Part shown: in pieces, positions 8,859-16,526 of the stretch | How positions within the stretch are numbered: the first letter of the stretch is position 1 | Layout of the letters: each line of letters opens with the position of its first letter | From: Clostridium sp. CAG:914 | GTDB lineage: Bacteria; Bacillota_I; Bacilli_A; RF39; UBA660 | Length of the DNA stretch: 49,499 bases | Assembly (NCBI GenBank): GCA_000437895.1 | Contig: FR902120.1 | Location: 1 to 49,499 of the forward strand | Reading direction: 5' to 3' | Made by a program: the position numbers and the translations under genes | Notes under the pieces: model-generated | Databases searched by the model: none | What the model was told of the DNA's origin: nothing | The model's input: only the letters and a program-made list of their open reading frames with translations

Positions 8859-9815
8859 ATGAAAAAAATATTAAAAGAAAATTTGTTATTTATTTTAATT
8901 ATATTATGTATGTTTTTGATTTTAAATATTAAGTTACCTTATTATGTATCGGCTCCAGGTGGTACTATTAATGTTTTGGAACGACTTGGAGATAGTAAAA
9001 CGAATGGTAGTTTAAATATGCTTTATGTAACGGAATATGATGGTACTGTTTTGTCATTAGTTATGGGTAAGATAATTAAAAGTTGGGATGTATCAAAGAT
9101 AGAAAATCAACAATTATCAAATGAAACTTTAGATGATATAAAATTGAGAAATAAAGTTATGTTAGATAATTCAATTCAGAATGCTATTTTTGTTGCTTAT
9201 AATTATATGGGAAAGGATATAAAGATAACTAAGTCTAATAATATAGTTATTGGTGTAACTAGTGAAAATGAATTAAAAATTGGTGATAAACTTATAAAGT
9301 GTGATGGTAATGAAATTAATGATATTTTAGATATTAAAAAAGTTGTTAATAATAAAAATGTCGGAGACTATGTAAATTTTGAGGTTTTAAGAGATGATGT
9401 TTTGATTGAGGCTAATTTAAAGGTTGATTATAATCATTTACTTGGTATTGCTATGGTAACTAATTATGAGTATGAACTTTCAGATGATATTGATATTAAA
9501 TTTAAGAATAGTGAAGGTGGTTCTTCTGGAGGACTTATGTTATCGCTTGCTATATATCAGGAAAAAAGTGGTATAGATATAGTTAAAGGAAGAAAAATAG
9601 CAGGTACAGGTACTATTGATATTGATGGTAATGTAGGAGAAATTGATGGAATAAAATATAAAATAATGGGAGCTAATAATGATAAAATGGATATAGTTTT
9701 GGTGCCGGATGCAAACTATGAAGAAGCTAAGAAAGTTGTTGAAGATAATAATTATAAATTGAAATTGGTTAAAATAAATACGTTTGAAGAAGCTATAGAT
9801 TATTTATCTAAATAG
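8859..9815 (+). CDS. YlbL-like PDZ and Lon-type membrane serine protease
   Basis: A 318-aa protein with an N-terminal signal anchor (LLFILIILCMFLILNI), an extracellular PDZ domain (about 125-200: TSENELKIGDKLIKCDGNEI) and a C-terminal Lon-like S16 protease domain. The catalytic serine is in NSEGGSSGGLMLSL and the catalytic lysine in GIKYKIMGA, the Ser-Lys dyad of the YlbL/VPDxxG group. Length is close to B. subtilis YlbL (341 aa). AAGGAG precedes the ATG at 8859. The reading frame extends upstream into ylbJ's 5' end on the other strand, which is unlikely to be coding. Confidence 0.87.
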   Translation: MKKILKENLLFILIILCMFLILNIKLPYYVSAPGGTINVLERLGDSKTNGSLNMLYVTEYDGTVLSLVMGKIIKSWDVSKIENQQLSNETLDDIKLRNKVMLDNSIQNAIFVAYNYMGKDIKITKSNNIVIGVTSENELKIGDKLIKCDGNEINDILDIKKVVNNKNVGDYVNFEVLRDDVLIEANLKVDYNHLLGIAMVTNYEYELSDDIDIKFKNSEGGSSGGLMLSLAIYQEKSGIDIVKGRKIAGTGTIDIDGNVGEIDGIKYKIMGANNDKMDIVLVPDANYEEAKKVVEDNNYKLKLVKINTFEEAIDYLSK

Positions 9816-9854
9816 CTTTTTTCATATTTTATAATTTTTTTCATATATATTACT

Positions 9855-10421
9855 ATGAAAAATGTTAAAGAAGAGAAGATAATAAAATATTTAAGAAATT
9901 TAATGATGAGATGTTTATTTTTAATTGTGATATTTTTGGTATTGTCTATATTGTCAAAGAGTAGTGTTGAATTTAAAAATTATATTTATAAAAATATTTA
10001 TACTGATAATATATCTTTTTCTAAAATAAAAAAAATATATAATAAATATCTTGGTGGTGTAGTTCCTTTGAAGAAAATTAGTAATGATACATATCCTGTA
10101 TTTAAGGAAAAATTAGAATATAATGATATTTCTAAATATTTGGATGGTGTAAAATTAGAAGTTGGTGATAATTACTTAGTACCAGTTATTAATAGTGGTT
10201 TAGTTTTGTATATAGGACAAAAAGATGGATATAACAATACGGTTATTATTGAAGGCGAAAATGGTGTAGATATATGGTATGGAAATATGTCTAATGTTTC
10301 TTTGAAATTATATGATTATGTTGAAGCTGGTAGTTTACTTGGTGAGGTAAATAATAATACTCTTTATTTGGTATATTCAGAAGATAATGACTTTTTGAAT
10401 GTAGAAGATTATTTACAATGA
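9855..10421 (+). CDS. spoIVFA: SpoIVFA-like regulator with LytM/M23-like domain
   Basis: A 188-aa protein with a short cytosolic N-terminus, one transmembrane helix (CLFLIVIFLVLSILS, about 20-34) and a C-terminal degenerate M23/LytM fold. The fold is seen in SGLVLYIGQKDGYNNTVII, IWYGNMSNVS and YDYVEAGSLLGEV; metal-binding histidines are absent. SpoIVFA holds the SpoIVFB protease at the outer forespore membrane and keeps it inactive until the SpoIVB signal. It overlaps spoIVFB by 4 bp and lies in the conserved order spoIVFA-spoIVFB-rplU-prp-rpmA, which supports a name that similarity alone would leave uncertain. Confidence 0.75.
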   Translation: MKNVKEEKIIKYLRNLMMRCLFLIVIFLVLSILSKSSVEFKNYIYKNIYTDNISFSKIKKIYNKYLGGVVPLKKISNDTYPVFKEKLEYNDISKYLDGVKLEVGDNYLVPVINSGLVLYIGQKDGYNNTVIIEGENGVDIWYGNMSNVSLKLYDYVEAGSLLGEVNNNTLYLVYSEDNDFLNVEDYLQ

Positions 10422-11176
10422 TAAAGATAGAATTTCATTATACATATATATTAATGGCATTGGGCTTTGTTTTGACAGGTCATATGACAAATTTGCTTAT
10501 ATTTACTTTAATTATTTTGATTCATGAAATGGGACATTATTTGATAGCTTTGAGGAATGGGTTTAATGTTTTAAAAATAACAATTTATCCGTATGGTGGA
10601 ATGACAAAGTTAAATTATAATATTAATGAGAAAATATCAAAGGAATTGGAGGTTGCTTTTGGAGGAATTTTTTTTCAGATTATATTTTATTTGATTATGG
10701 TGTTATTATACAACTATGGTTGTGTACGTGAATATATTTTTGATATGTATAAACAATATAATATTAGTATACTAATGTTTAATATTTTGCCTATATATCC
10801 TCTTGATGGGGGAAAGATATTAAATTTACTTTTATTTGAAATTCTTCCATACAAATTAGCTAATAAGGTGACTGTTTATTTGTCTTTAATAATAATTATT
10901 GTAATAATAGTTCATAATTATTATGAGTTTAATTATACTATGTTTTTAACATTAAGTATATTATTAGAAGGTATTTATAAATATTATAGAGATATTGATT
11001 ATTTATTTAATAAGTTTTTATTGGAACGTTATTTATATAAAATTATGTATAATAAAATTAAGATTATTAATAAGTTAGATAAAATGCAGAGAGATAGAAC
11101 ACATATATTTAAGGTTAAAAACAGATATATTAGTGAGGAAATTGCATTAAATAAGCGTTTTTCTGGTAAAATGTAA
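10418..11176 (+). CDS. spoIVFB: SpoIVFB-type site-2 intramembrane metalloprotease
   Basis: A 252-aa membrane protease of the S2P/M50 family. The zinc motif HExxH is visible as IHEMGHYLIAL (about 37-41), and the third ligand is in NILPIYPLDGGKILNLLLF. Several transmembrane segments surround them, and a hydrophilic C-terminal tail (possible CBS-like region, shortened) follows. In B. subtilis SpoIVFB cleaves pro-sigma-K in the mother cell. The start ATG overlaps the spoIVFA stop, so the two are probably translationally coupled. Confidence 0.87.
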   Translation: MIKIEFHYTYILMALGFVLTGHMTNLLIFTLIILIHEMGHYLIALRNGFNVLKITIYPYGGMTKLNYNINEKISKELEVAFGGIFFQIIFYLIMVLLYNYGCVREYIFDMYKQYNISILMFNILPIYPLDGGKILNLLLFEILPYKLANKVTVYLSLIIIIVIIVHNYYEFNYTMFLTLSILLEGIYKYYRDIDYLFNKFLLERYLYKIMYNKIKIINKLDKMQRDRTHIFKVKNRYISEEIALNKRFSGKM

Positions 11177-11186
11177 TATTTTTTGT

Positions 11187-11215
11187 TTGACTAATATAGT
11201 TTATTATGATAAAAT
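11187..11215 (+). promoter_or_regulatory. promoter for the rplU-prp-rpmA operon
   Basis: TTGACT (11187-11192), 17-nt spacer, TAAAAT (11210-11215). Just upstream of the L21 leader. Confidence 0.45.
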
Positions 11216-11223
11216 TATAACTG

Positions 11224-11310
11224 TTTGAAAGACCTCGAGTTGATTGCTCAACCGCACGAAAAAGGTATATAAGTAGATTTTTCTCACCTTATAGGCGAGT
11301 CTTAAACAAA
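11224..11310 (+). promoter_or_regulatory. ribosomal protein L21 leader (autoregulatory mRNA element)
   Basis: The region between spoIVFB and rplU folds into a structure closed by AAGACCTCG (11229-11237) and CGAGTCTT (11296-11303), with one bulged base. An inner pairing AAGGT/ACCTT is also present. Position directly before rplU and this closing stem match the Firmicutes L21 leader family, believed to let L21 repress its own operon. Recognised by position and folding by eye; not scored against a covariance model. Confidence 0.75.
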
Positions 11311-11328
11311 ATATATAAGGAGGTAAAA

Positions 11329-11628
11329 ATGAAAGCTATAATTGAAACTGGTGGAAAACAATATTATGTCAATGAAGGCGATGTAATCTATGTTGAAAAA
11401 TTAGATTTAGAAGAAGGAAAAAAAGTCGTTTTTGATAAAGTTTTAATGGCAGATGGTGTGGTAGGAAATCCTTATGTTGAAGGTGCTACTGTAGAAGGTG
11501 TTGTTGTTAAAAATGGTAAGAGTAAAAAAATAACTATTTTTAAATATACACCAAATCATCGTTCTTCAAGAAGAAAACAAGGACATCGTCAACCATATAC
11601 TAAGGTAGAAATAAAAAAAATTAAATAG
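11329..11628 (+). CDS. rplU: 50S ribosomal protein L21
   Basis: A 99-aa protein with the full L21 pattern: MKAIIETGGKQYYVNEGD at the N-terminus, VVGNPYVEGATVEG in the middle, and the KYTPNHRSSRRKQGHRQPYT RNA-binding signature near the C-terminus. AAGGAGG lies 8 nt before the ATG. First gene of the conserved rplU-prp-rpmA cluster. Confidence 0.98.
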   Translation: MKAIIETGGKQYYVNEGDVIYVEKLDLEEGKKVVFDKVLMADGVVGNPYVEGATVEGVVVKNGKSKKITIFKYTPNHRSSRRKQGHRQPYTKVEIKKIK

Positions 11629-11636
11629 GAGTTTCT

Positions 11637-11930
11637 ATGATTAAAGTAGAAGTTTCAAAAAATATGATTTCTATTAAGGGACATGCTAATTTTGGTGATT
11701 ATGGTAGTGATATTGTTTGTGCTTCTGTGAGTAGTACTGTTTTAACTACTATAAATGCTATTATGTCTATCTGTACTGACACTATATCGGTAGTACAGGG
11801 CAGTGGTAATATGCAGATATCAGTTCAAAAAGAAAATGATATCACAAGAAAATTGTTGGATAATATGATAAGATGTCTAAAAGAAATAGAAATTAATTAT
11901 GGAAAAAATATTAAGATTAGGGAGGAATAA
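11637..11930 (+). CDS. prp: ribosomal-processing cysteine protease Prp (YsxB)
   Basis: A 97-aa cysteine protease that removes the N-terminal extension of L27 in Firmicutes. The catalytic His and Cys are in IKGHANFGDYGSDIVCASVSS (His16, Cys28). It lies between rplU and rpmA, and the L27 encoded 3 nt downstream has the matching extension, so enzyme and substrate are co-encoded. The start at 11637 follows GGAGTTTCT within the end of rplU. Confidence 0.93.
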   Translation: MIKVEVSKNMISIKGHANFGDYGSDIVCASVSSTVLTTINAIMSICTDTISVVQGSGNMQISVQKENDITRKLLDNMIRCLKEIEINYGKNIKIREE

Positions 11931-11932
11931 AT

Positions 11933-12223
11933 ATGTTTAGGTTCTTTGAATTTGATATACAATTATTTGCTCATAAAAAAGGTCAATCTTCTACAAGTAA
12001 TGGTAGAGATTCTGCAGGTAGGAGATTAGGAGCAAAAGCTAGTGATGGTGAATTTATAGAAGCAGGTTCTATTATTTATCGTCAAAGAGGAACAAAGATT
12101 CATCCTGGAAAAAATGTTGGTAGAGGTACTGATGATACTTTGTATTCAACAATTTCTGGGTATGTAAAATATGAACGACTTGGTAAAGATAAAAAACAAG
12201 TTAGTGTTTATGAAATAAAGTAA
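11933..12223 (+). CDS. rpmA: 50S ribosomal protein L27 with Prp-cleavable N-terminal extension
   Basis: A 96-aa L27. The mature protein starts at HKKGQSSTSNGRDSAGRRLG and ends YERLGKDKKQVSVYEIK. It is preceded by MFRFFEFDIQLFA, which matches the Firmicutes L27 leader motif (LxLQFFA) cut by Prp after Phe-Ala. The residue after the cut is His instead of the more usual Ala or Ser. GGGAGGAA precedes the ATG. Confidence 0.97.
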   Translation: MFRFFEFDIQLFAHKKGQSSTSNGRDSAGRRLGAKASDGEFIEAGSIIYRQRGTKIHPGKNVGRGTDDTLYSTISGYVKYERLGKDKKQVSVYEIK

Positions 12224-12266
12224 TATATTATATATAATAAAAAAATCAAAATATCTTGTTTATGTC

Positions 12267-12295
12267 TTGAAAAATAGAATAAATTATGGTATTAT
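12267..12295 (+). promoter_or_regulatory. promoter for the tRNA pair
   Basis: TTGAAA (12267-12272), 17-nt spacer, TATTAT (12290-12295), 12 bp before the tRNA. Confidence 0.6.
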
Positions 12296-12307
12296 TGATT
12301 TTGTAAT

Positions 12308-12384
12308 GGACCCTTAGCTCAGTTGGTTAGAGCATCCGGCTCATAACCGGGCGGTCGTAGGTTCGAGTCCTACAGGGTCCACCA
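12308..12384 (+). tRNA. tRNA with CAU anticodon (tRNA-Met elongator or tRNA-Ile2)
   Basis: A complete 77-nt cloverleaf with acceptor GGACCCT/AGGGTCC, encoded CCA, anticodon loop CTCATAA and T-arm GTAGGTTCGAGTCCTAC. It is not the initiator type. A CAU anticodon can be elongator Met, or Ile2 if C34 becomes lysidine. The acceptor (GGACC..GGTCC) resembles Firmicutes Ile2, but I cannot decide from sequence alone. Confidence 0.93.
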
Positions 12385-12391
12385 TTTTTTT

Positions 12392-12475
12392 GCGGGTGTG
12401 GCGAAATTGGCAGACGCACTAGACTTAGGATCTAGCGGTTTATCCATGGGGGTTCAAGTCCCTTCACCCGCACCA
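12392..12475 (+). tRNA. tRNA-Leu (UAG)
   Basis: An 84-nt class II tRNA with acceptor GCGGGTG/CACCCGC, anticodon loop CTTAGGA (TAG), a long variable arm and encoded CCA. It follows the CAU tRNA by 7 bp. Confidence 0.95.
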
Positions 12476-12485
12476 ATTTGTGATT

Positions 12486-12514
12486 AAAAACTCTCACTTT
12501 GAGGGTTTTTTTGC
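12486..12514 (+). terminator. terminator after the tRNA pair
   Basis: AAAACTCTCA pairs with TTGAGGGTTT around a short loop, followed by a T-run. Confidence 0.65.
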
Positions 12515-12521
12515 TTTTTTA

Positions 12522-12547
12522 CTACGACCGCCTGGCTATGAGTCGAT
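12522..12547 (-). other. tRNA remnant: inverted partial copy of the CAU tRNA
   Basis: The segment ACGACCGCCTGGCTATGAG (part of 12522-12547) is the reverse complement of the anticodon arm and variable region of the CAU tRNA at 12334-12360. It differs by three C/T transitions and one missing base. Too short to be a functional tRNA; probably the scar of a past duplication, inversion or element excision. Confidence 0.6.
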
Positions 12548-12597
12548 ACTAAGTATTTTTTTATATGATTATTATTTATAATGATTGGAGGGTTTTT

Positions 12598-13362
12598 ATG
12601 ATTAATAAAAAATATAGTAATCTAATTAATAATTTTAATTTAATATCACAAAAAAAGTGGATAAAATCAATTGTTAATAATACAAGTGGAGTTGGATTAA
12701 CTTTTGAAAGTTTACTTGGCAAATTACCAGATAGTATGTTTTTTCCGGATTATTATGGTATTGAAATTAAGTGTACTACAAGATTCAGTAGATATCCTAT
12801 AACTTTGTTTACAAAAGCTTTTGATGGTCCTTCTTTGTATGAAATGAACAAGATTCTTGAGAAATATGGTAAGATTGATATGATATATATTGATAGAAAA
12901 TTATTACTTTGTGATTTGAAATTTAATGAAAAAGTATTGGTTAACAATAAATATTTTTTTGAATTAAAATTAAACTATGAAAAAGAAAAATTGTTTTTAT
13001 TTGTGTATGACTTGTATGGTAATTTGATTAAAAGAGATGCATTTATAAACTTTGATAGTTTAAGATCTCATTTAAAGATTAAGTTGTCTAGTTTAGCATT
13101 AATATATGCGAGTAAAAAGAGAATAGAATGTGTAGATTATTTTAGATATTATAAAATGATTATATATGAGTTAAAATCATTTGATGTTTTTCTTAAGTTG
13201 TTGGAAAAAAATATAGTTAAAGTTTCAATAGCTTGTAGGGTATCTAGAAGTGGTATTCGAGAGGGTGAACAGAGAAATAAAAATCTTGTTTTTAAAATTC
13301 CTAAGGAAAATATTAATGATTTGTTTGACGAGATAATGACTTTTGATATAGATAAAATGTAA
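12598..13362 (+). CDS. MvaI/BcnI-family restriction endonuclease-like protein
   Basis: A 254-aa protein with the N-terminal signature of MvaI/BcnI nucleases (MutH-related PD-(D/E)xK fold): NNTSGVGLTFESLLGK, then PDYYGIEIKC with the Asp and Glu-x-Lys metal-binding residues (DYYGIEIK), then RFSRYPITLFT. The C-terminal half includes SRSGIREGEQRNKNLVFKIP. The ATG at 12598 follows GGAGGG. No DNA methyltransferase is adjacent, so it is either an orphan enzyme or one with another role such as repair. It lies alone between two tRNA clusters, a typical acquisition site. Family assignment is good; activity is unknown. Confidence 0.8.
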   Translation: MINKKYSNLINNFNLISQKKWIKSIVNNTSGVGLTFESLLGKLPDSMFFPDYYGIEIKCTTRFSRYPITLFTKAFDGPSLYEMNKILEKYGKIDMIYIDRKLLLCDLKFNEKVLVNNKYFFELKLNYEKEKLFLFVYDLYGNLIKRDAFINFDSLRSHLKIKLSSLALIYASKKRIECVDYFRYYKMIIYELKSFDVFLKLLEKNIVKVSIACRVSRSGIREGEQRNKNLVFKIPKENINDLFDEIMTFDIDKM

Positions 13363-13423
13363 ATGTATTGTTTTATGAATGGATATTTTCTATCGATTTA
13401 TTTTATTATAAGAAAATTATGGC

Positions 13424-13450
13424 AAAAAAAAATTAGGTATATAACCTAAT
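13424..13450 (-). terminator. terminator for the minus-strand tRNA pair
   Basis: On the minus strand TTAGGTTATATACCTAA forms a hairpin followed by nine T residues. Confidence 0.75.
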
Positions 13451-13461
13451 ATATTTTACAA

Positions 13462-13538
13462 TGGTCGGGGCTACCCGACTTGAACAGGCGACCTCATGGT
13501 CCCAAACCACGCATTCTACCAAACTGAACTAAGCCCCG
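13462..13538 (-). tRNA. tRNA-Pro (UGG)
   Basis: A 77-nt tRNA: reverse complement starts CGGGGCTTAGTTCAG, anticodon loop TTTGGGA (TGG), T-arm with GTTCAAG, acceptor end AGCCCCG and encoded CCA. Confidence 0.94.
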
Positions 13539-13543
13539 AACAA

Positions 13544-13620
13544 TGGTGGAGAATGAGGGACTCGAACCCTTGACCCTCTGCGTGCAAGGCAGATGCTCTA
13601 GCCAACTGAGCTAATTCCCC
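13544..13620 (-). tRNA. tRNA-Ala (UGC)
   Basis: A 77-nt tRNA: reverse complement starts GGGGAATTAGCTCAG, anticodon loop CTTGCAC (TGC), T-arm with GTTCGAG, encoded CCA. It is 5 bp upstream of tRNA-Pro in the same transcript. Confidence 0.95.
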
Positions 13621-13632
13621 ACGGCAATACTG

Positions 13633-13661
13633 ATTATATTATAAAAAAATATAAAAGTCAA
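13633..13661 (-). promoter_or_regulatory. promoter for tRNA-Ala/tRNA-Pro
   Basis: Minus-strand TTGACT (13661-13656), 17-nt spacer, TATAAT (13638-13633), 12 bp before tRNA-Ala. Confidence 0.65.
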
Positions 13662-13721
13662 TCTATTTTATTTAAAATATTAAAAAAACGTGATATAATT
13701 GCAAGTGAAAGTTGGTGCATA

Positions 13722-15029
13722 ATGAAGTTAACTAATGATTTAATTAAAGAAATGTCTTCTATAAAGAAAGAGCCTGAGTGGATGCTTTCATTTAGAGAAA
13801 AAGCATTATATACTTTTAATCAGTTGAGTGATCCTGACTTTGGACCTAAATTAAATATTGATTATGATAATATTAATTATTATAAGAAAAGTGATGAAAA
13901 TTTGACTAATGATTGGAATAATATTTCCGATAAGGTTAGAAATGAATTTAATGAATTAGGAGTAATAGACGCAGAACGTAAATATTTAGATGGAATTGGA
14001 GCACAATATGATAGTGAAGTGATTTATCATAATATGATAAGTGAACTTGAGAAAAAGAATGTTATTTTTTTAGATACAGATACAGCATTAAAAAAACATC
14101 CTGACTTATTTAAAAAATATTTTAATAAGTTGGTTAAGTATAATGAGAATAAATTTACTGCTTTAAATGGTGCTGTTTGGAGTGGTGGCACATTTATTTA
14201 TATCCCTAAGAATACTAAGTTAGATAGACCTTTGCAAAGTTATTTTAGAATTAACAGTAAAAATATGGGACAATTCGAGAGAACTCTTATTATTGTTGAT
14301 GATAATTCTGAACTTCATTATATTGAAGGATGCACAGCTCCAACGTATACTGAAGATGCTTTACATGCAGCAGTTGTAGAAATCTATGTTGGAAAAAATG
14401 CTAAGTGTAGATATACTACAATTCAAAATTGGTCTAGTGATGTGTATAATTTAGTTACTAAAAGAGCTATAGTGGAAGAAAATGGTCTTATGGAGTGGAT
14501 AGATGGAAATGTTGGTGCAAAAGTTAATATGAAGTATCCTTGTTGTATATTGAATGGCCCTTATGCTAGAGGAAATTGTATTACTGTTGCAACAGCTAGT
14601 AATTTCCAAATTCAAGATACTGGAGCTAAAATGATTCATTTGGCTCCGTATACGAAGAGCAATATAATATCAAAGTCTATTGCTTCAAGTGGTGGTAATG
14701 CTATTTATAGGGGGATGGTTAAAATAGCAAAGAATGCTATTCATTCTGTTTCTAGTGTTAAGTGTGATACAATTATTTTAGATGAAAAGTCAAAAAGTGA
14801 TACGATTCCTACTAATATTGTTGATAATAATACTTCTAGTTTAAATCACGAGGCTACGGTGTCTAAAATTGAAGAGGATAAATTATTTTATTTAATGAGT
14901 AGGGGAATTAATGAGGAAAAGGCTAAAGAACTTTTGATTTTGGGATTTGTTAATGCTTTTAGAGAAGAACTTCCTATGGAGTATGCTGTTGAATTAAATA
15001 GATTACTTAGTGTTACGATTGGAGGATAA
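13722..15029 (+). CDS. sufB: Fe-S cluster assembly protein SufB
   Basis: A 435-aa SufB-type scaffold. The N-terminal region EPEWMLSFREKALYTFNQ is characteristic of SufB rather than SufD. GAVWSGGTFIYIPKNTKLD begins the beta-helix core, and VKCDTIILDEKSKSDTIP and NHEATVSKIEEDKLFYLMSRG are the conserved C-terminal segments. SufB normally forms SufBC2D with SufC ATPase and SufD, but neither is adjacent: the flanking genes are tRNAs and an amidase. A TATAAT at 13694-13699 with a weak TTTAAA upstream may be its promoter. The enzyme call is secure; the missing partners are the oddity. Confidence 0.93.
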   Translation: MKLTNDLIKEMSSIKKEPEWMLSFREKALYTFNQLSDPDFGPKLNIDYDNINYYKKSDENLTNDWNNISDKVRNEFNELGVIDAERKYLDGIGAQYDSEVIYHNMISELEKKNVIFLDTDTALKKHPDLFKKYFNKLVKYNENKFTALNGAVWSGGTFIYIPKNTKLDRPLQSYFRINSKNMGQFERTLIIVDDNSELHYIEGCTAPTYTEDALHAAVVEIYVGKNAKCRYTTIQNWSSDVYNLVTKRAIVEENGLMEWIDGNVGAKVNMKYPCCILNGPYARGNCITVATASNFQIQDTGAKMIHLAPYTKSNIISKSIASSGGNAIYRGMVKIAKNAIHSVSSVKCDTIILDEKSKSDTIPTNIVDNNTSSLNHEATVSKIEEDKLFYLMSRGINEEKAKELLILGFVNAFREELPMEYAVELNRLLSVTIGG

Positions 15030-16289
15030 ATGAAAAAATTTTTGATTTTTATTGGTGTTTTGTTACTTTTTGCTATTGGGTTTGTTTTTTATGATTATTT
15101 TAATAATGATAATGATGAAATTGAAAAACTTGATATTATGGATAGTGTTTTTACAATTAATAAATATTATACTTATGGAACAAGGCTTAATATTGAAGGA
15201 ACTATTGATGATAAACTTAATTATTCTTTGGTTTTGTATAATGGTGAATTTATTAGGGTACCTTTAATTTTAAAAGAAAATACATATGTGTTAAGTGAGT
15301 ACATTAATGATGGTTTATATTTAGATGATATTCCTTTTGGAGATTACTATTTGTTTGTTAGTAGTGAATATACTTTGGAAGATGGAAGTGTTGGGTATAA
15401 GTATTATTCAATCAATAATGCTACTACATATGATATGACTACTTATTATTCTATGAGTAAATATGAAAAAAAGGTGACTATAGATTTTGAGGACAGCTAT
15501 CCTACAATGATGTTGCATGTTGAAAAAAATAAAGATGATAGTGTTTATGATATTGTTATTGATCCTGGTCATGGTGGTATGGATGGTGGTGCTAGTGCTT
15601 ATGGATATTCTGAGAGAGATTTTACTTTTCAAATTGCTAAAAAAATACAGGATAGATTAATATCAGAAGGTTTTAAAGTTAAGTTGACGCGAGAAGAGAA
15701 TCAACTTACGAAAAATGATTTACTTGATGAATATGGCATACATGGTAGAGCTGTTATATCTTCTGAGGTAAAGGCAAAATATTTGTTTTCTGTACATATG
15801 AATAGTAATGCTAATCATAATGTTAATGGACTTGAGGTGTATACAGCTAAAAATATCAATTATGATTTTGCTAAGAAGCTTGTAGAAAATATTAATACAT
15901 ATACAGGTCTTAACTATTCTATAAATAAGATAAATAAAGTATTTAATTCTATTTATAGTAGAAATTTTACAGATATTGATATACAAAATTCTTTGGAAGA
16001 TTATGAAAAAAAAGGAATGAATGCTTATGATATTTCCACTAATTCTAACTATTATTATATGATAAGAGAAACTGGTGGTATAGTAACTGGAGCTTATGTT
16101 GATGATAGAAATGAAAATATTGAAGGAAAATATAAGAAAGTTGGGAATCCTTATTGGAATAGTAATACAGGAGCTGAATCTTATTTGTTGGAATTGGGAT
16201 ATATTACTAATAAAAATGATTTGGATAATATGATAAATAATATGGATAAATATGTAGATGCTATAGTTGATACAATTAAAGATTTATAA
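15030..16289 (+). CDS. secreted N-acetylmuramoyl-L-alanine amidase (Amidase_3)
   Basis: A 419-aa protein with an N-terminal membrane anchor (FLIFIGVLLLFAIGFVFYDY), an uncharacterised beta-rich region (about 30-170) and a C-terminal Amidase_3 zinc domain. Catalytic-site landmarks are VIDPGHGGMDGG (His ligand), YGYSERDFT (Glu ligand), LFSVHMNSNA (His ligand) and YLLELGYITN (catalytic Glu). It cleaves the bond between MurNAc and L-Ala. The ATG follows the sufB stop with no gap, the GGAGG lying in the end of sufB, so the two are probably co-transcribed. It resembles CwlD/AmiC-type enzymes; sporulation involvement is possible but not shown. Confidence 0.9.
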   Translation: MKKFLIFIGVLLLFAIGFVFYDYFNNDNDEIEKLDIMDSVFTINKYYTYGTRLNIEGTIDDKLNYSLVLYNGEFIRVPLILKENTYVLSEYINDGLYLDDIPFGDYYLFVSSEYTLEDGSVGYKYYSINNATTYDMTTYYSMSKYEKKVTIDFEDSYPTMMLHVEKNKDDSVYDIVIDPGHGGMDGGASAYGYSERDFTFQIAKKIQDRLISEGFKVKLTREENQLTKNDLLDEYGIHGRAVISSEVKAKYLFSVHMNSNANHNVNGLEVYTAKNINYDFAKKLVENINTYTGLNYSINKINKVFNSIYSRNFTDIDIQNSLEDYEKKGMNAYDISTNSNYYYMIRETGGIVTGAYVDDRNENIEGKYKKVGNPYWNSNTGAESYLLELGYITNKNDLDNMINNMDKYVDAIVDTIKDL

Positions 16290-16316
16290 TGTGTAAATAA
16301 AATGTAAAATTTATGA

Positions 16317-16345
16317 AAGTGCAAATTTGTTTTGCTCTTTTTTTT
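16317..16345 (+). terminator. terminator after the amidase gene
   Basis: AGTGCAAA pairs with TTTGCTCT (one mismatch), followed by a run of T. The remaining sequence up to 16526 is AT-rich and shows no further feature I can support. Confidence 0.6.
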
Positions 16346-16526
16346 ATTATTGTTAAATTTTAATTATTTGTATTGTAAATAATTCATTTTTTATATAATT
16401 GTTAATAATTATAAATATCAGATTAAAAAATATTAATTTTTTGTTTTTTAAACTTATCAATTTTATATTTTTTTGATTTGCTCTAAAAAATCTATTATGG
16501 TAAATTCAAAAAGAAAGGAGGTTATT

